Positions 47,001 to 58,499 of a stretch of 64,000 bases of DNA are shown here, in pieces. Each line of letters opens with the position of its first letter. Within the stretch, counting starts at the first letter, position 1. A program made the translations under genes and the position numbers. Source of the DNA: Pelomyxa schiedti (lineage: Eukaryota; Evosea; Pelobiontida; Pelomyxidae); contig JAHLWZ010000682.1 in assembly GCA_020536535.1 (NCBI GenBank), forward strand, positions 35,939-99,938. Reading direction: 5' to 3'. The notes under the pieces were generated by a model. It saw only the letters and a list, made by a program, of their open reading frames with translations. It was not told where the DNA came from and searched no databases.

Positions 47001-49864
47001 GTTGTTTGCACTGACTCTTGTGTCGGTGGTAGGATTTGGTGTTCAGATAATTGACAAGATTGGGTTGGAGTTTCTGTAATTTGAATCTGAGAATGAATGT
47101 CTGAACAATGACCCTTTTCAGTGGCTGTTTCTACAGAGGGGCTTGAAACTTGGGTTTCCAAAAGTTGTACTTGTGTTTGGTGTTGGGTCTCTTCAGAGGG
47201 AGTGTCAGGTTGCGGAGCTTGGTGATTGTGAGTGTGCATTTGATTACAAGGTGTAAGACTTTGCGAGCTGGTATTACTTTGGGTGGGAGGAAGGGAATCT
47301 GCACCCTGATGTTGCTCAGGGTGAGAATCGGGTAATACATTATTATTGCTTAAAATGGAAGAGGGCTCCTGTGATGTAGTTACAGGAGCTTGTGGGTTAG
47401 GAAAAAAAAATGCCTGCAAACTTTCACTAGACGAGGTCTCTGGACATTTTCCTGCAACTGGAATGTCTTTAACACCCAGAATAAAGTGCATCTACACAAA
47501 GAACAGGTAAACTTCGGCAGATTTTGTGGAATATTACCGAGGTTTGAACATTAAGGTCATTATTTGACTCCAGTGCTAGTAGTGGTCCTAGTTCTAGTGG
47601 GTTGTCTCTAAGCCATGTCCTTGCAGTGCCTCCAAGTTTATGACGAACGATAAATTATGAGGTGAATGGTACCATCAGTAATTAAGTTGGCGACAACTCT
47701 GAGAACACCAACAACAGTTTCATTATCAGGAGCAGTGAGTGCCGTGAGTAGTGGTTTCAATCCAACTTGTTGTACTACCAACGATCTCGTTTGATCTTAA
47801 GAATGTCAAGAGCGTGAAGGGTGTGGAATTTATACCATTAAAAGTGAGGTTTGAAAAGGCAGATGCGGTTATTGCTCGCAATTTTGGATCAGAGGAGGAA
47901 AACAGAGACACGAGTACTGGTAAGACTTTGTTGTCTGAGACTAAATCCACAGCTTTATTGTGTGCTAATAGTAAAGGACTTTACAATAACAGACTTCTAT
48001 TTTGTAATGTATAATTGAATTGGATATAGCACAACCCAAGGTTTGTCATAGATCTGACTGCCTGGTAACGTGACTCATCGTCCCCCTCGAGGAGGAGTTT
48101 CTGTATTGCGGCATGAGCTCCACTGTTATACATGGCAACTCGATATTTATCTGTGAGGCATTACATTATGATATCTTTGTTTGGGAATAACCATTCACTA
48201 ACGTGAGATTTGCCACGCCACGGGCAGCATGTGTAGCTGCCTTTGGAGATTGTGACATAAGATGAATTAGATATGTTGCACAGCCAGTATCAAAAAAATC
48301 TTCATGGATATCATCTTGTTCAAGTGTTTGTAAACTTTGAAGGATTGGGGGAAAAAAAATACCATAAGCTGCCAAGTTGCTCAACAATGCAGCTAAGCAA
48401 TCTTGAGTGAGGGAATCGGTGACTTGGTCAAGGATTGGTGCCAGTAATCCACAGCCATTGTGTTTTTTGAATAAATGAAAATGTTGCTACAGTGACTGAG
48501 GACTTGAAAAGCTAATTGAGAGTCACACCTCATTGTGAACGATTTTGGACAGAAACTTGATTGCTTGAAGCACAACCTGATCAGAGGGGGGGAAGGCCGC
48601 CAACTAGGGGGAATTTAATATTCATTGCAATCTTGTGGAAGGGAAAAAAAGAAACCATGTCAAGTGTGCAAGGAATGATATTATTGCATTCTGAAATCTG
48701 TTGCCTTCCACTGTCCTCAGTGGTTAAGTTGGACAAAACCTGCAGCAGAATTTAGAGTAGATACCATTAAGACCAAATTAAATACCCGTAAAACTTTGAA
48801 AACTGTGTCTGATTTCTCAAGAACTTCAAGACTGGTGGCTATTTTCATGTGTATGCCAGAGCTTAGAAATAGAGCTGCAAATCACAGATTTTTGGTTTTG
48901 AGATCAAAGTATTCACTGATGTATACCTCTTCCTTCAGCTGTCTGTGTTACTTGTATCATTAGAGTAACTGCTTGTGTCCCCAATGTCCCTGGAATAACT
49001 AACAATTCCATCAGAACATCAAGACCTTTGATGGAAGCAAAGACAGAGAGATCCTCTTGCTGCAACTTGGATATGACCACCAAACATATCTGTGTGGTTT
49101 GATCAGGTCATTTGCTCAAAAATAGGTTTTCTCCTCACAGATGCATTTGTGAAACTATCAGAAGGTTCAGGGGCAGCCTTAAGAGAACGCAGGAGAGATG
49201 CCACATTAGTGTAAACGCCACTGGAATGCAGCTGAGTGATGTGGTTCTTAGTTGTAAGGTTGAGTATGGTCCGCAGAATGAGGCCAAGTGGTTTACCAAC
49301 AACAATTCCCAGTAGGCGCAATAAGGATGGAAAACCTGAAAGTGGTAAGACCTTCCAGTATAAAATAAACAGAAAAACCAACACAATTAAGAGGGGAATC
49401 AAGTACAAGTGTCACTGATTATAGATTCCCTGAGAGCAGAATTGTCACTCATTACCATGATTGCACTTGCAGCCGTGTTAAGTGACTGGGGGTGAGAGCT
49501 ATTGCAGGAAAGGAAAGCGAGTATTTCCCGTATGCAATTACAAGGAATAACACCTAATGAGTTAGTTTTATCCTGGGCAACTGCACAGTACAGTGCAAAT
49601 GCCTGTGCCTTTGCTCTAAAACAAAGAAAAAAAAAAACAAATCGAGAAAGAAAAATTAGGTGTGCGTCCCTATGCCAGAAAGAAAAAGGGGGAACTCTAC
49701 TGAGGATGGGGGCAGGACATGAGTGCAAGCAATTTTTCAGGGTCGGATTTTGTGGCATGCGATGCGGGGATCAATCGGGCACCTTGCTTCAGCAAGCTGG
49801 CCACGTGCGTAGTCACGCTGGGTGGTACCCTGAGCGATGTACTTGGCGGTGGTGAAGACGACAT
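44002..49864 (-). CDS. Armadillo-repeat, coiled-coil RhoGEF (ARM-DH-PH)
   Basis: A many-exon gene. The ATG at 49862-49864 gives MSSSPPPSTSLRVPP. About 47,600-49,700 codes for armadillo-like helical repeats (ALRESIISD; VLPVLVSLFSSSDPKLRAIT; THAARGVANLTLVNGY). Next comes a Gln/Pro/Glu/Thr-rich linker with repeated TQVEVPEP units (46,170-47,490), then highly charged coiled coil (about 45,240-46,160; AKERRRQERMAKRKAAEEEK). The DH domain follows (about 44,420-45,170; EEITAIFSNLDTIVSYHTML, then ATLIYPVQRIPRYILLLTDL with the conserved QRIPRY helix), and a PH domain ending FEASDAASKQGWFLAINAAA, stop TAA 44002-44004. DH-PH proteins load GTP on Rho/Rac. All exons lie on one strand with no intervening gene start, but the join between the ARM part and the charged part is inferred. 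Confidence 0.7.
46640..46900. repeat. Imperfect 30-36 bp minisatellite
   Basis: Tandem degenerate units of about 30-36 bp code on the minus strand for repeats of the form (T/S)Q-x-QVEVPEPTQ in the linker of the RhoGEF. Related but more diverged Q/P/E/T units continue to about 47,200. Confidence 0.75.
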
Positions 49865-50189
49865 ATTGGGCGACCAGTTTGTTTTGTTTAAATGGTTGCA
49901 CTCCTGTATTATTTGCGGGTGGTGTGACAACGCAGGGAACTAATGTCAACGCTTCTGCGGGAGCCCTTTTGAACGACGCCGAAGAACGAAGATTTCCAGA
50001 TCGCAAGATGGCCGAATAAGCTGGCCTGCATTGCCAGACCGGAGTCTCCTCCCACTCTCTCTCCCAGTCTCAGGAACCACTTTTTTGGTTGGTGGAGGAA
50101 GGTCCCCAGCAAGAGTGGGATGTGATGTTCTCATAGACCGTCTTCGCGGAACCACCATTTTTCGGGACAAATTAAACAACCAAAGTTTC
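49865..50189. promoter_or_regulatory. Divergent intergenic region, RhoGEF and receptor kinase
   Basis: 325 bp between two opposite start codons. Several overlapping open frames occur on both strands because the region is GC-moderate, but none has a family match. It should hold both 5' UTRs and promoters. Confidence 0.45.
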
Positions 50190-53100
50190 ATGGCCAATTT
50201 GGCGTTGGTTACGGCCGGCGTGCTGCTTTTGGGGCTCCGCTACGTCGTTCTCGTTCGCGCCGCGTCGGCCTACGGCGGGGCCGGCAGCGTCCCGACGTGC
50301 ATCGGCCTCAATGCCGTCGCCGACGTCAACCAAAGGGACTACCCGGGCTACTCCGTCGTCTTAGTGATCAACGGCACCGTCCAGGACGGCTTCGCGATCG
50401 ACGTCACCTCGTCGTCGTACCCGCCGCCGCCGCTCGGCGATTCGGGCCTGGACCGATCCGCCACCGTCTCGTTCTGGTTCGACCTGTCGCGCTGCGCCGG
50501 CGCCGACGCGTCGTCGTCGCGCGTGCGGTGGGCCGTGGCCCAGTCGGCCTCGGTCGCGCCCGACGACGACGACCCGGCGACGGCCGCGACGCAGACGTAC
50601 GACGAGGCCACCCTCAGGGACACAACCGAATTGAGCGTCGCGGGGATCGATCCGGCGGGCGGCAGCTTGCTCGCCGGCGAGGTGTCATCTTTCGACGTGG
50701 AGTTCGAGTGCAACTCGAGCTACGTCGTCTCGGCGGAATTCACGTTCGCGTTCTGGCCCGAGTTTTCCGCCGGCGACGCCGACGGCGACGGGCAGAGGGA
50801 CCCCGTTGCAATTGTGGGATTCGCCATCCGCTGGAGGTGTCACCACCAGGGCTGCCCTGACTACTGTGAAATGCATGGAATGTGTGATGAACTGGGCGGA
50901 CTTTGCATTTGTTACGGTGATTACTCGGGTGATGGCTGTGAAGCAGTTCTGGATGTGCCGGAAGAAATATGTCCTTATGAGCCCTTGATGATGTCCTGGT
51001 ATATACCGTATGGTTTTCCACTCCTCTACCTTTTCTTTTCTTTTCTCCGAAAAATGCAGTAAATAACACAACTTCCTCCATGAAACTTATTGAACAAACA
51101 GAGCTAACATGGCAGGCCTTGACCGTCCTTTATCAACGTTGTGGTTTGGCCTAGAGGCTGTAGAAGGAAGAGAAGCCACTCCAACTATCATAGAATGGCG
51201 ATATATTCTAACATGGTCAAGTGACACTCCTTCTGAAGATGACCCTCGCATCGATGAAGATAATTCTGGTGAGGGCTATATATATACACCACTTCAACCA
51301 TCAGTCTATAAGCTATATTTTGCCACTGATCTGGATTATACCCTCTATGTTGAACACTACATAACAGTTTTGGAATATGGCCTCTGTGGTATCGATGGCC
51401 AATGTTACAATAGTTCTTCTAGTAATACCTGTAATTTTGAGCGGAACTATGGTGTATGTGAAGATAACTATTGCCACTGCCAACCTGGGCACTATATGTA
51501 TGACTGTTCTCGTGGTTGCTCAGCCTTTACAAGCTACAATGAATCTTTGGGAGTAATATACAGTGACACGCCATCTACTTCTCCTGAAGACATGAGGTAT
51601 GCGGCATTGTCAAACTGTAAATGGTTGGTCTCCATGAAGGACACTAAGTTCGACATCATCGAGCTCAATTTCACTTTTGTTGAAATTGATAGTGCTGACG
51701 CTATCACATTATTTTACACGGATGGGGAGGGAAATATTGCGGACTCATTCACCTCAATAACTTCCCCAGTTTTAGTTGAAGTCAAAGCAAACCAGGTCAT
51801 TGTACAGCTTAAAACTGGGGGATCAACCTCTGATCCTGGATTTGTAGTTGAATTCAAGGGAAAGAGACAACCGCTCGCTGCTGTTGTTGTGGGATTTATC
51901 ATTGTTGTGTGTATCCTTGCAGTCATATGTGCAGTTATTGCATCCATCTTTGGTATTGCTTTTGCAATTCGTAGACACCGTAGACATCTAAGAGCTGCCC
52001 AAAATGCACCAGCTAAGTTACTACCTCATGATCTTGATCACGAGAGCATGGCAGCTGCCCATAATCCCAGCACAACCATAGAAATATCAGAACAAATTCT
52101 TGTGGAAAACCATTTAAGAGCAGACAAGTTGCAATTGGACTTCGGCCTCAAAGTAGGTGATGCCTTTCCTGTGGATAGCCCACTTACTGATACGCTTTCT
52201 CTGAACAACCTTGGGAGCCATCCTGTTCCTTACTGCTTCTATGTGCCTGACCAGCCACATCTCATGCAACTACAGATTTATCCTGGTGAAGGTGTAATCC
52301 CATCTCAAGGATCTGTCAATCTTCGCGTCACATTTGCACTGCTGTATACTGCTCACATTGAGCACAGTATTAGACTACAGATTGGAGAGTCTGGGATTTA
52401 CCTCCCGTTACGCTTTGAAGGTGCCGTATCCCAAAAGATAGATCCAGAAGAAATTATGCTGGATCCTGTCCCACTTGCTGCAGGTTCATTTGGGTACTTT
52501 CTTTTCAACTCCTTCCTGTTTACTAATAATGAAGTGCTCATGTTTATGCATGCTTTTTAGGTCAGTTTTCAAAGGAGTTTACCGATCTCAACTGGTGGCA
52601 GTGAAGATTCTTAAGCATCAGGAAGCTTTCAGGGAGTCAGGTATTTAATATACATTATCTCTGTCCCCGTCGTGTATTCTATGCTTGTCTGTTTTCTGAT
52701 AATATCTCCTTACAGAACGCAGAGATTTTCAAGAGGAGTGCAATTTAATGCGCCAGCTGCGCCACCCATACATTGTCAACTTTATTGGTGCTTCTTTTGT
52801 TGCAGGTGTCGCCATTTAGTTCTGCCTACCTGGCATCCCTTACATATACAGGCAAGTATTGTATATGTACAGAATTCATTGATCACGGGAGTCTGGACAG
52901 TTTGTTACAGACAGATGAAGATATACCTTACCTTCTTGTGCTTAACTTTGCAACAAATATTTCTGAGGCGATGCAATTTTTGCATGAAAGCCGGATTCTT
53001 TATCGTGTGGCTCTCAACTGAAGAGAAGAAATTCCCACTTAACTCACCCCAAGGGGATCTCAAATGTTCCAATGTGCTGTTAGTATCCACCTCAACAACC

Positions 53101-53960
53101 GCCCACGTGAATTGCAAGCTTGCAGGTGAGATACACCAATCTACCATGACTAACAATACCCTAAGATTTTGGTACTGCCAGAAATGTAGAAAACCCAGAT
53201 GAGGTAATGCACTACACATGTGGGATGGGAACCCCGATATACATGGCTCCTGAGATGATAGCATCAAAGCCTTACAATTATAAGGTGTCTTTAATTTTAC
53301 ATCCTGAAATCAATTGCCCAAATATCCCTAGTCACAACTATTAACATAATCAAGCTTGATGTATTCAGCTTTGGTATGGCCTTGTGGGAAATGTGGTGCC
53401 GAGAAGAGCCTTGGGCTGATATTCCATCATGGGATGTACCAGGAAAAGTTCTCACAGGACAAAGGCCGGATATACCCAGTGACTGCCCGCGAAACTACGC
53501 AAAGCTAATAAAGAAGTGTTGGAACCAAGAACCAGAAGGCAGACTGGACTTTCTGGAAATATCAGAAGTACTTGAGGGGATGAAGAAAGATGTAACCGAG
53601 TCGATGAGCAACAAGCGCAGGAGTAGAAGGATATCAATGATGGTGGAGAAGAAAGAGGATAACGTATGGAAACGGAAAAAGATCAAAAAGCAGGCCAAAG
53701 GCCATGACATAGAGATGGATGTACTTCAAGAATCCACTACAACAAAGCAACACAAAAAGAACACCAAACCCAACAACAAGAAGAAAAGCAAACACAACAG
53801 CAAGCACCACTCCAGCACAGAACATGAGCATGAAGATGAAGATGAAGACAATGCACCCAAGCAGCCACAACCAACTACAGTACACCCACACAAAAAGAGA
53901 ACTGGAGGAGGCAGCATCAAACAGAATTCCAGTGAAACACCTTCAGGCACAACAGAATGA
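50190..53960 (+). CDS. Receptor-type protein kinase: EGF-CUB-TM-MSP-kinase
   Basis: The ATG at 50190 opens a signal peptide (MANLALVTAGVLLLGLRYVV). The ectodomain has a GC-rich unknown domain (about 200 residues), EGF-like CxxxC modules (about 50830-50945 and 51380-51520) and a CUB-like domain (about 51590-51860; NCKWLV ... FDIIELNFTFVEIDSADAI ... DPGFVVEFKG). One transmembrane helix follows (AAVVVGFIIVVCILAVICAV), then basic residues. The cytoplasmic part has an MSP-like beta domain (LSLNNLGSHPVPYCFYV, about 52100-52440) and a kinase: YRSQLVAVKILKHQ with the lysine, LRHPYIVNFIGASF, ILYRDLKCSNVLL, a split LADFGTARN, GTPIYMAPEMI and FSFGMALWEMW. It then has a charged Lys-rich tail and TGA at 53958-53960. 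The kinase resembles the TKL group. An intron at 51008-51102 was checked for phase. The ligand is unknown. Confidence 0.85.
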
Positions 53961-54130
53961 GAGAAAAGTTTAAGAAACCAATGTAAAAACCAAAAAAAGC
54001 ACTCACGAAATGAGTTTCTGTTGCATGTGTTTTACAGATTCTGTAGGTTAAAAAGCATTGAGCAAGGGTTTGCCGCAAGTACGGCACTGAGGCTGGGGAA
54101 ATGAATCAGCAGCCACGAGTCGATATCCAA

Positions 54131-55456
54131 TCAGGGGATACAACAGGGAGAGGTAACCCCATGGTAGTCGGCAGCCGGGAGTGTGGCTTGGAGGACGACC
54201 GACTGCGTGAATGGCTCCACCACCACAACGAGGGCATCATCATCATCACCACCACCCCCTTGCTGCAAAAAGAGGAGCCCTGCCTCTGCTGCCACCAGCT
54301 TGGGTCTCCTTTTCGAACGCACTCGGTTGTTCTGGCGATGCACACTGTGAATGGGTCCACGGGACAGGTCATTGCAGTCCCAGATGCCACACAACTGCTC
54401 ACTTGCGGCGGTGGAAATGGCGAACAGCGAGTCACTGAGGCTTGATACCTGCAAATTGTACTTGGCTGGCAGAATGAAGCAGCCGCCACTGTCACCCCTC
54501 TCATGGAACCCCATGCATTTGTACGTGTGTGTTTCATAAGAGAGCATTTTCGTGATGAAGCACCTGGTTTTATCTCTCTTTGTCAGTGCAATGGCAGACA
54601 CAATGAGCTGCTCAGTAACCTCACAAATGGTTTCACTGACCATACACAGAGACTTGGTGGCAAAGGTGCCCTCCGCATCAATCACCACGAATGAGTACAG
54701 GTGGTCGTCAAGCAAAGTGCCTTTTGAAACAACTGCAATGATCTCGTTTGGGTGTGACCTCTGGAAAATGAACGACCTGACCCTGTGCTCACCACACTGG
54801 TGCCTGAGCCTGACAACAACGGCTGTGGCAGCAGGCAGAGGGTCCGACAGACTCGCGAGGGTCACGCCCAGCAAGCCACCTCGCTGGAAATCAGTGTGGC
54901 CCCCGCTTGACACAAACCACCTGGAATTCACGCCACACGCAACCTTCCCCCTCTCAGGCAGTGCCGATGCTGCTGCTGCTGTTGTTGGTGGTGGAGCTGG
55001 GGCCACGAGCAACACATTTTCACCAGTGACCTGGTTGTGAACGCGAAACACGGGCTTCTTCTCCAAACGGCGCGTGCTGTCAACCCACCTCACTTTGTGC
55101 TTGGGGTTCTCTCGCGCAACCACAGGCTCTGACGTGACGCCGAGCAGCAGGGGCGACACCCCAAACGACAGCACCCAGAACTTCTCTGAGCTCCCGTAGT
55201 CGTCGTCGCTGTCGCCGTCGTCGTCGTGATCACCCTCGTCGCCGCTGTGGATCCACTCGGCCCAGAGACCGACGGCGAACAACCTCTGGGTTTCCATGAC
55301 AAACTCCCACACCAACCTGACTACCAACCCCCTCGACCGACACCACAACGACCCACCCCCCTCGCCACCACCACCACACCTGAGGTGGTCAATCAAGCAC
55401 AGCGCTGCAAATTGGTCCGTGGCCCGGACCGTCACCGAGACAACTGGGTCCACCAT
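54131..55456 (-). CDS. Unspliced unknown protein, 442 residues
   Basis: A continuous frame from the ATG at 55454-55456 (MVDPVVSVTVRATDQFAALC) to TGA at 54131-54133, with no visible introns, unlike its neighbours. Features: DHLRCGGGGEGGG, a very acidic run (SGDEGDHDDDGDSDDDYG), then strand-like blocks such as KFWVLSFGVSPLLLGVTSEP, RSFIFQRSHPNEIIAVVSKG, LYSFVVIDAEGTFATKSLCM and KCMGFHERGDSGGCFILPAK with LFAIST, and a late GGGGDDDD loop. The repeating hydrophobic strands suggest a beta-propeller-like fold, but I cannot name a family. It is rich in Val, Ser and Gly and GC-richer than surrounding genes. An upstream in-frame GTG does not extend it. It is tail to tail with the receptor kinase (170 bp) and head to head with the kinase-Rab gene (153 bp). 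Confidence 0.65.
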   Translation of the reverse strand: MVDPVVSVTVRATDQFAALCLIDHLRCGGGGEGGGSLWCRSRGLVVRLVWEFVMETQRLFAVGLWAEWIHSGDEGDHDDDGDSDDDYGSSEKFWVLSFGVSPLLLGVTSEPVVARENPKHKVRWVDSTRRLEKKPVFRVHNQVTGENVLLVAPAPPPTTAAAASALPERGKVACGVNSRWFVSSGGHTDFQRGGLLGVTLASLSDPLPAATAVVVRLRHQCGEHRVRSFIFQRSHPNEIIAVVSKGTLLDDHLYSFVVIDAEGTFATKSLCMVSETICEVTEQLIVSAIALTKRDKTRCFITKMLSYETHTYKCMGFHERGDSGGCFILPAKYNLQVSSLSDSLFAISTAASEQLCGIWDCNDLSRGPIHSVHRQNNRVRSKRRPKLVAAEAGLLFLQQGGGGDDDDALVVVVEPFTQSVVLQATLPAADYHGVTSPCCIP

Positions 55457-55609
55457 GACACCAACCCCAACCCCCTCTGAGAAAGATTTTCCCCCGAAGT
55501 GTGATCGCTTTTTTACTCGTGGCCCTCTAACCGTACGGCCGCGCGCAACACCCACCCAACCGCAGCACCAACACTATTATTTTTTCAAGAGATTATTCTG
55601 TTCACCCAC
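55457..55609. promoter_or_regulatory. Shared 153-bp divergent promoter
   Basis: The gap between two opposite start codons. It contains a short T-run (about 55581-55586) and no coding frame that continues a neighbour. Confidence 0.45.
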
Positions 55610-58304
55610 ATGGGTAACAACAGCACAACCAGTAACAGTACGGGCGCCAATAGGCAACAAGGGGCTCTTTGGTACCAACATGATACACTCAACACGGCGT
55701 TACGGCAACGTGACCAGTTCTTCGAGAACTTGGCTTTGTCTGCGGCGCAAAGGGACTTGACCACTACAACCACTAGTGTCATTGTCTCCAATAACTTCAA
55801 GCTGGTCAGGTGTATCACCCACGGCTGTAATGGTGATTCTAACCCCCAGTGTGTCTTCTTCATTTCGCGCTTCTCAAAAACCAAGGTATCATTTATGAAG
55901 TGAAGTGCATTGGAACCGGGCACCCCGTTTTCTTCCAAGACCAGTCATATGTACTCAAAGTGCCGTTTAATTTCGGCCAGGAAACTTCTACAATTTTGAA
56001 GAGAAATCCCTTTGAAGTACGTTTTCCTCTCATTAAAAAGAATATTTCATACACTTAAACCTGAGAGCTAACTTCTTACATTATACTACTTTTTCCTGCA
56101 CCTCTGGGGGAAAAAAAAAGAACGAGTTCCTGATTTCGTCAAGCATTGAGGAACATCCCAACATCAACCGATATTTCTGTCACTTTACAGATCGGCTATC
56201 AAAAGAGTATTTCGTGCACTTTCCCCAAGCTTTGAAAGACTTGGCATTCAACGTGGAGAGGAATAAGTTTCACCCATTTGTGTGGATTGTTTTTGAACAC
56301 CACAAAGAGACCTTGAAAACTTTCCTACCAAGTGTTCCAACACCAACGCCATGGAGTATTGTTTACAAGTATTCCAGAGATATCAGTGCAGCCCTTGCTG
56401 CTCTCTTTGCGAACCAAATAGTCCATTTTGATGTTAAGACAGACAACATTGTCTTATCATCTGTATGTAATTTCTCAAGATCAAAAAATATCATTTGTAA
56501 CAATCCAACTTAAAAGGATAAAGAACGGATAATCCTTATTGACCTGGGGTGTGCTTTGCGTTTCAACAGTTATTTGTTTGAAAAGGATACTGGGTCTCTT
56601 TTCTATGGAAACCAACAACACATTGCTCCTGACATTCTGAATGGAAAAGCACAGTTTACTGCCAACCCTCGTGCAAATGCAATCATGAAATGTGATAAAG
56701 TAGCAATCTTTGAATCCATAGAATTGCTCACATAATGCCAGCAACCATCATTTGAATTGGGTTGCATTCTATTCGAGCTTGCCATGCACCAACACCCATT
56801 TGGTGAGTACCCAACTGTATGTGGCCCATCAGGGCGCATACATTACTCATTTGAAAATCAAAGCTCATTTCCTTTGCAACCACCTGCATTCCCATCTGAG
56901 TTCTGCTCCATTGTTCAAGGATTACTTCAATTTGAACCTTCTAAGAGGACCTCACTTTTGACTGCTTCTAAGGCTTTGCAGAATATGAGTCCTCCTGCTG
57001 CATTGGAACAGGTGAAATTCTACACATACATCTCAAGCCCACCTGAAGTTGGTGTGTGAAATAAATAATGCCTAGATACAGACAGTAATATGGGTGCAAA
57101 ACAAAACAAAAAAAGGTGCCAGGGCTGTGCACTTCACAATGAAGGCAATGTGCCACCTGCAATGTGATGATGGAGACATCACTGCAGGTCTGTCGGCGGT
57201 TTATGAAGCTCTGAAAGTGGAACCATTTTTCTCACCAGCACTGCTGCTATTGATGCATCTTTTTCTTGACCGCTCCAAACATACAGACCTCCCTGGTCAA
57301 CTTGTTTTGACTTCACAAGAGAAAGATGCCATTAACTCCATTCTCTCTGGGAAACCCAAGTTCACACCGGCAGATATATCTTTGCTGAGCTGCATTTACC
57401 ACAAGACCACAATACCCGACATGTTGTTGAGACTACTGCTTATGAAACACATCTTTAAAGCTGATATCTTAGATGACCTCAACAACCTTTCAAGGCATTT
57501 ACATGAACCATCACTGTTGGCAGCAATGTTACATTCCTTGAGAAACTCCTCATTTTCTGTTGAGATCCCAAGTGTTATTGTGCCCACCACACTCAATGAC
57601 CATGCCAGTGGTGAAGTATATGTGAAAGTATGTGTAGTGAATGAAGAATATGCAGGGAAAACAGCCTTAGTTGGTCGGTTTGTAACAGGGAAATTTTTTG
57701 ATACAGAAGCCACTCTTGGTGTAGCATTTTCCTCAAAACAAGTAGACATTCATGGGATAAACTGTGTGCTTCAAATTTATGGTACACAACCCTCTCAAGT
57801 CATGTAAACCTTGTGTTTATCTTTTTCAAGATACAGCTGGGCATCGTAGGTACAGAGAGAGTGTAAGATTTACTTCATGATTTATTTCCCTCCAACTTGC
57901 TAGTAGAATAAAATCTATGCTCAGCATTGCTCTGTGTTAATCTTTGTTTATAGTACCACTTCAATTGCAGAATTTAGAGCTATACCAGAAGTTGTAGAAG
58001 CATATCACACACATTGCCCAGGTGCACAGGTGTGTTCTGCATGCCTTCTTACATACATAATACACATTGTGTTGTACAGGTGATCCTTTGTGGCACTAAA
58101 ATGGATTTGAAATCACAAAGACAAGTGGAACAACAAGATGGCAGGGATATGGCCACAGCCATTGGTGCTTCTGCCTGGATTGAAACTTCAGCCTACACTG
58201 GTGAGAATGTAGACCAGTTGTTCCACCTTGCTGCACTTTGTGGCCTTCAGGTTTTGAAAGATAAAAGGGATATAGGTGCACCCAAATCCTCCAAGACAAG
58301 CTAA
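55610..58304 (+). CDS. Protein kinase fused to helical repeats and a Rab-like GTPase
   Basis: The ATG at 55610 gives MGNNSTTSNSTGANRQQGA, a good N-myristoylation start (Gly2, Thr6). The kinase-like domain (about 55860-57010) has YVLKVPFNFGQ (probable lysine), NINRYFCHF, VWIVFEHHKETLKTFL, IVHFDVKTDNIVL (HxD without Arg), LIDLGCALRF (DLG for DFG) and FELGCILFELAMHQHPFGEY. An intron (about 57013-57081) joins ...PPAALEQ in phase to TVIWVQNKTKKG and a TPR-like helical part (about 57120-57580). A Rab/Ras-like domain ends the protein: VVNEEYAGKTALVGRF, then after introns DTAGHRRYRES, VILCGTKMDL and WIETSAYTGENVDQLF. The P-loop lacks its first Gly, about 20 residues around beta-4 are missing, and the tail (GAPKSSKTS) lacks prenylation Cys. 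Two genes misjoined is the main alternative, but no start codon or UTR sits between them. Confidence 0.75.
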
Positions 58305-58499
58305 AGAAAAATAGCTTTAAATACACCAATACTAATGCTCTTTTTATTCTTATGTATCCCATGTCTTTATTTGTTTAGCAAAGAACCCTAAAAATGGGTA
58401 GATGAATGCAAAAGAGCAAGAAAAACCATCTCCTTGGTGAAAAGTAATGTTGTTTTGACAAGAACAAGTGGACTCTGTTGGTTGGTTGGTAGAAAAGGG
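58305..58499. other. Intergenic region
   Basis: Nearly 200 bp after the kinase-Rab stop, AT-rich. No coding frame with a family match and no RNA gene is seen. It probably holds the 3' UTR. Confidence 0.4.
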
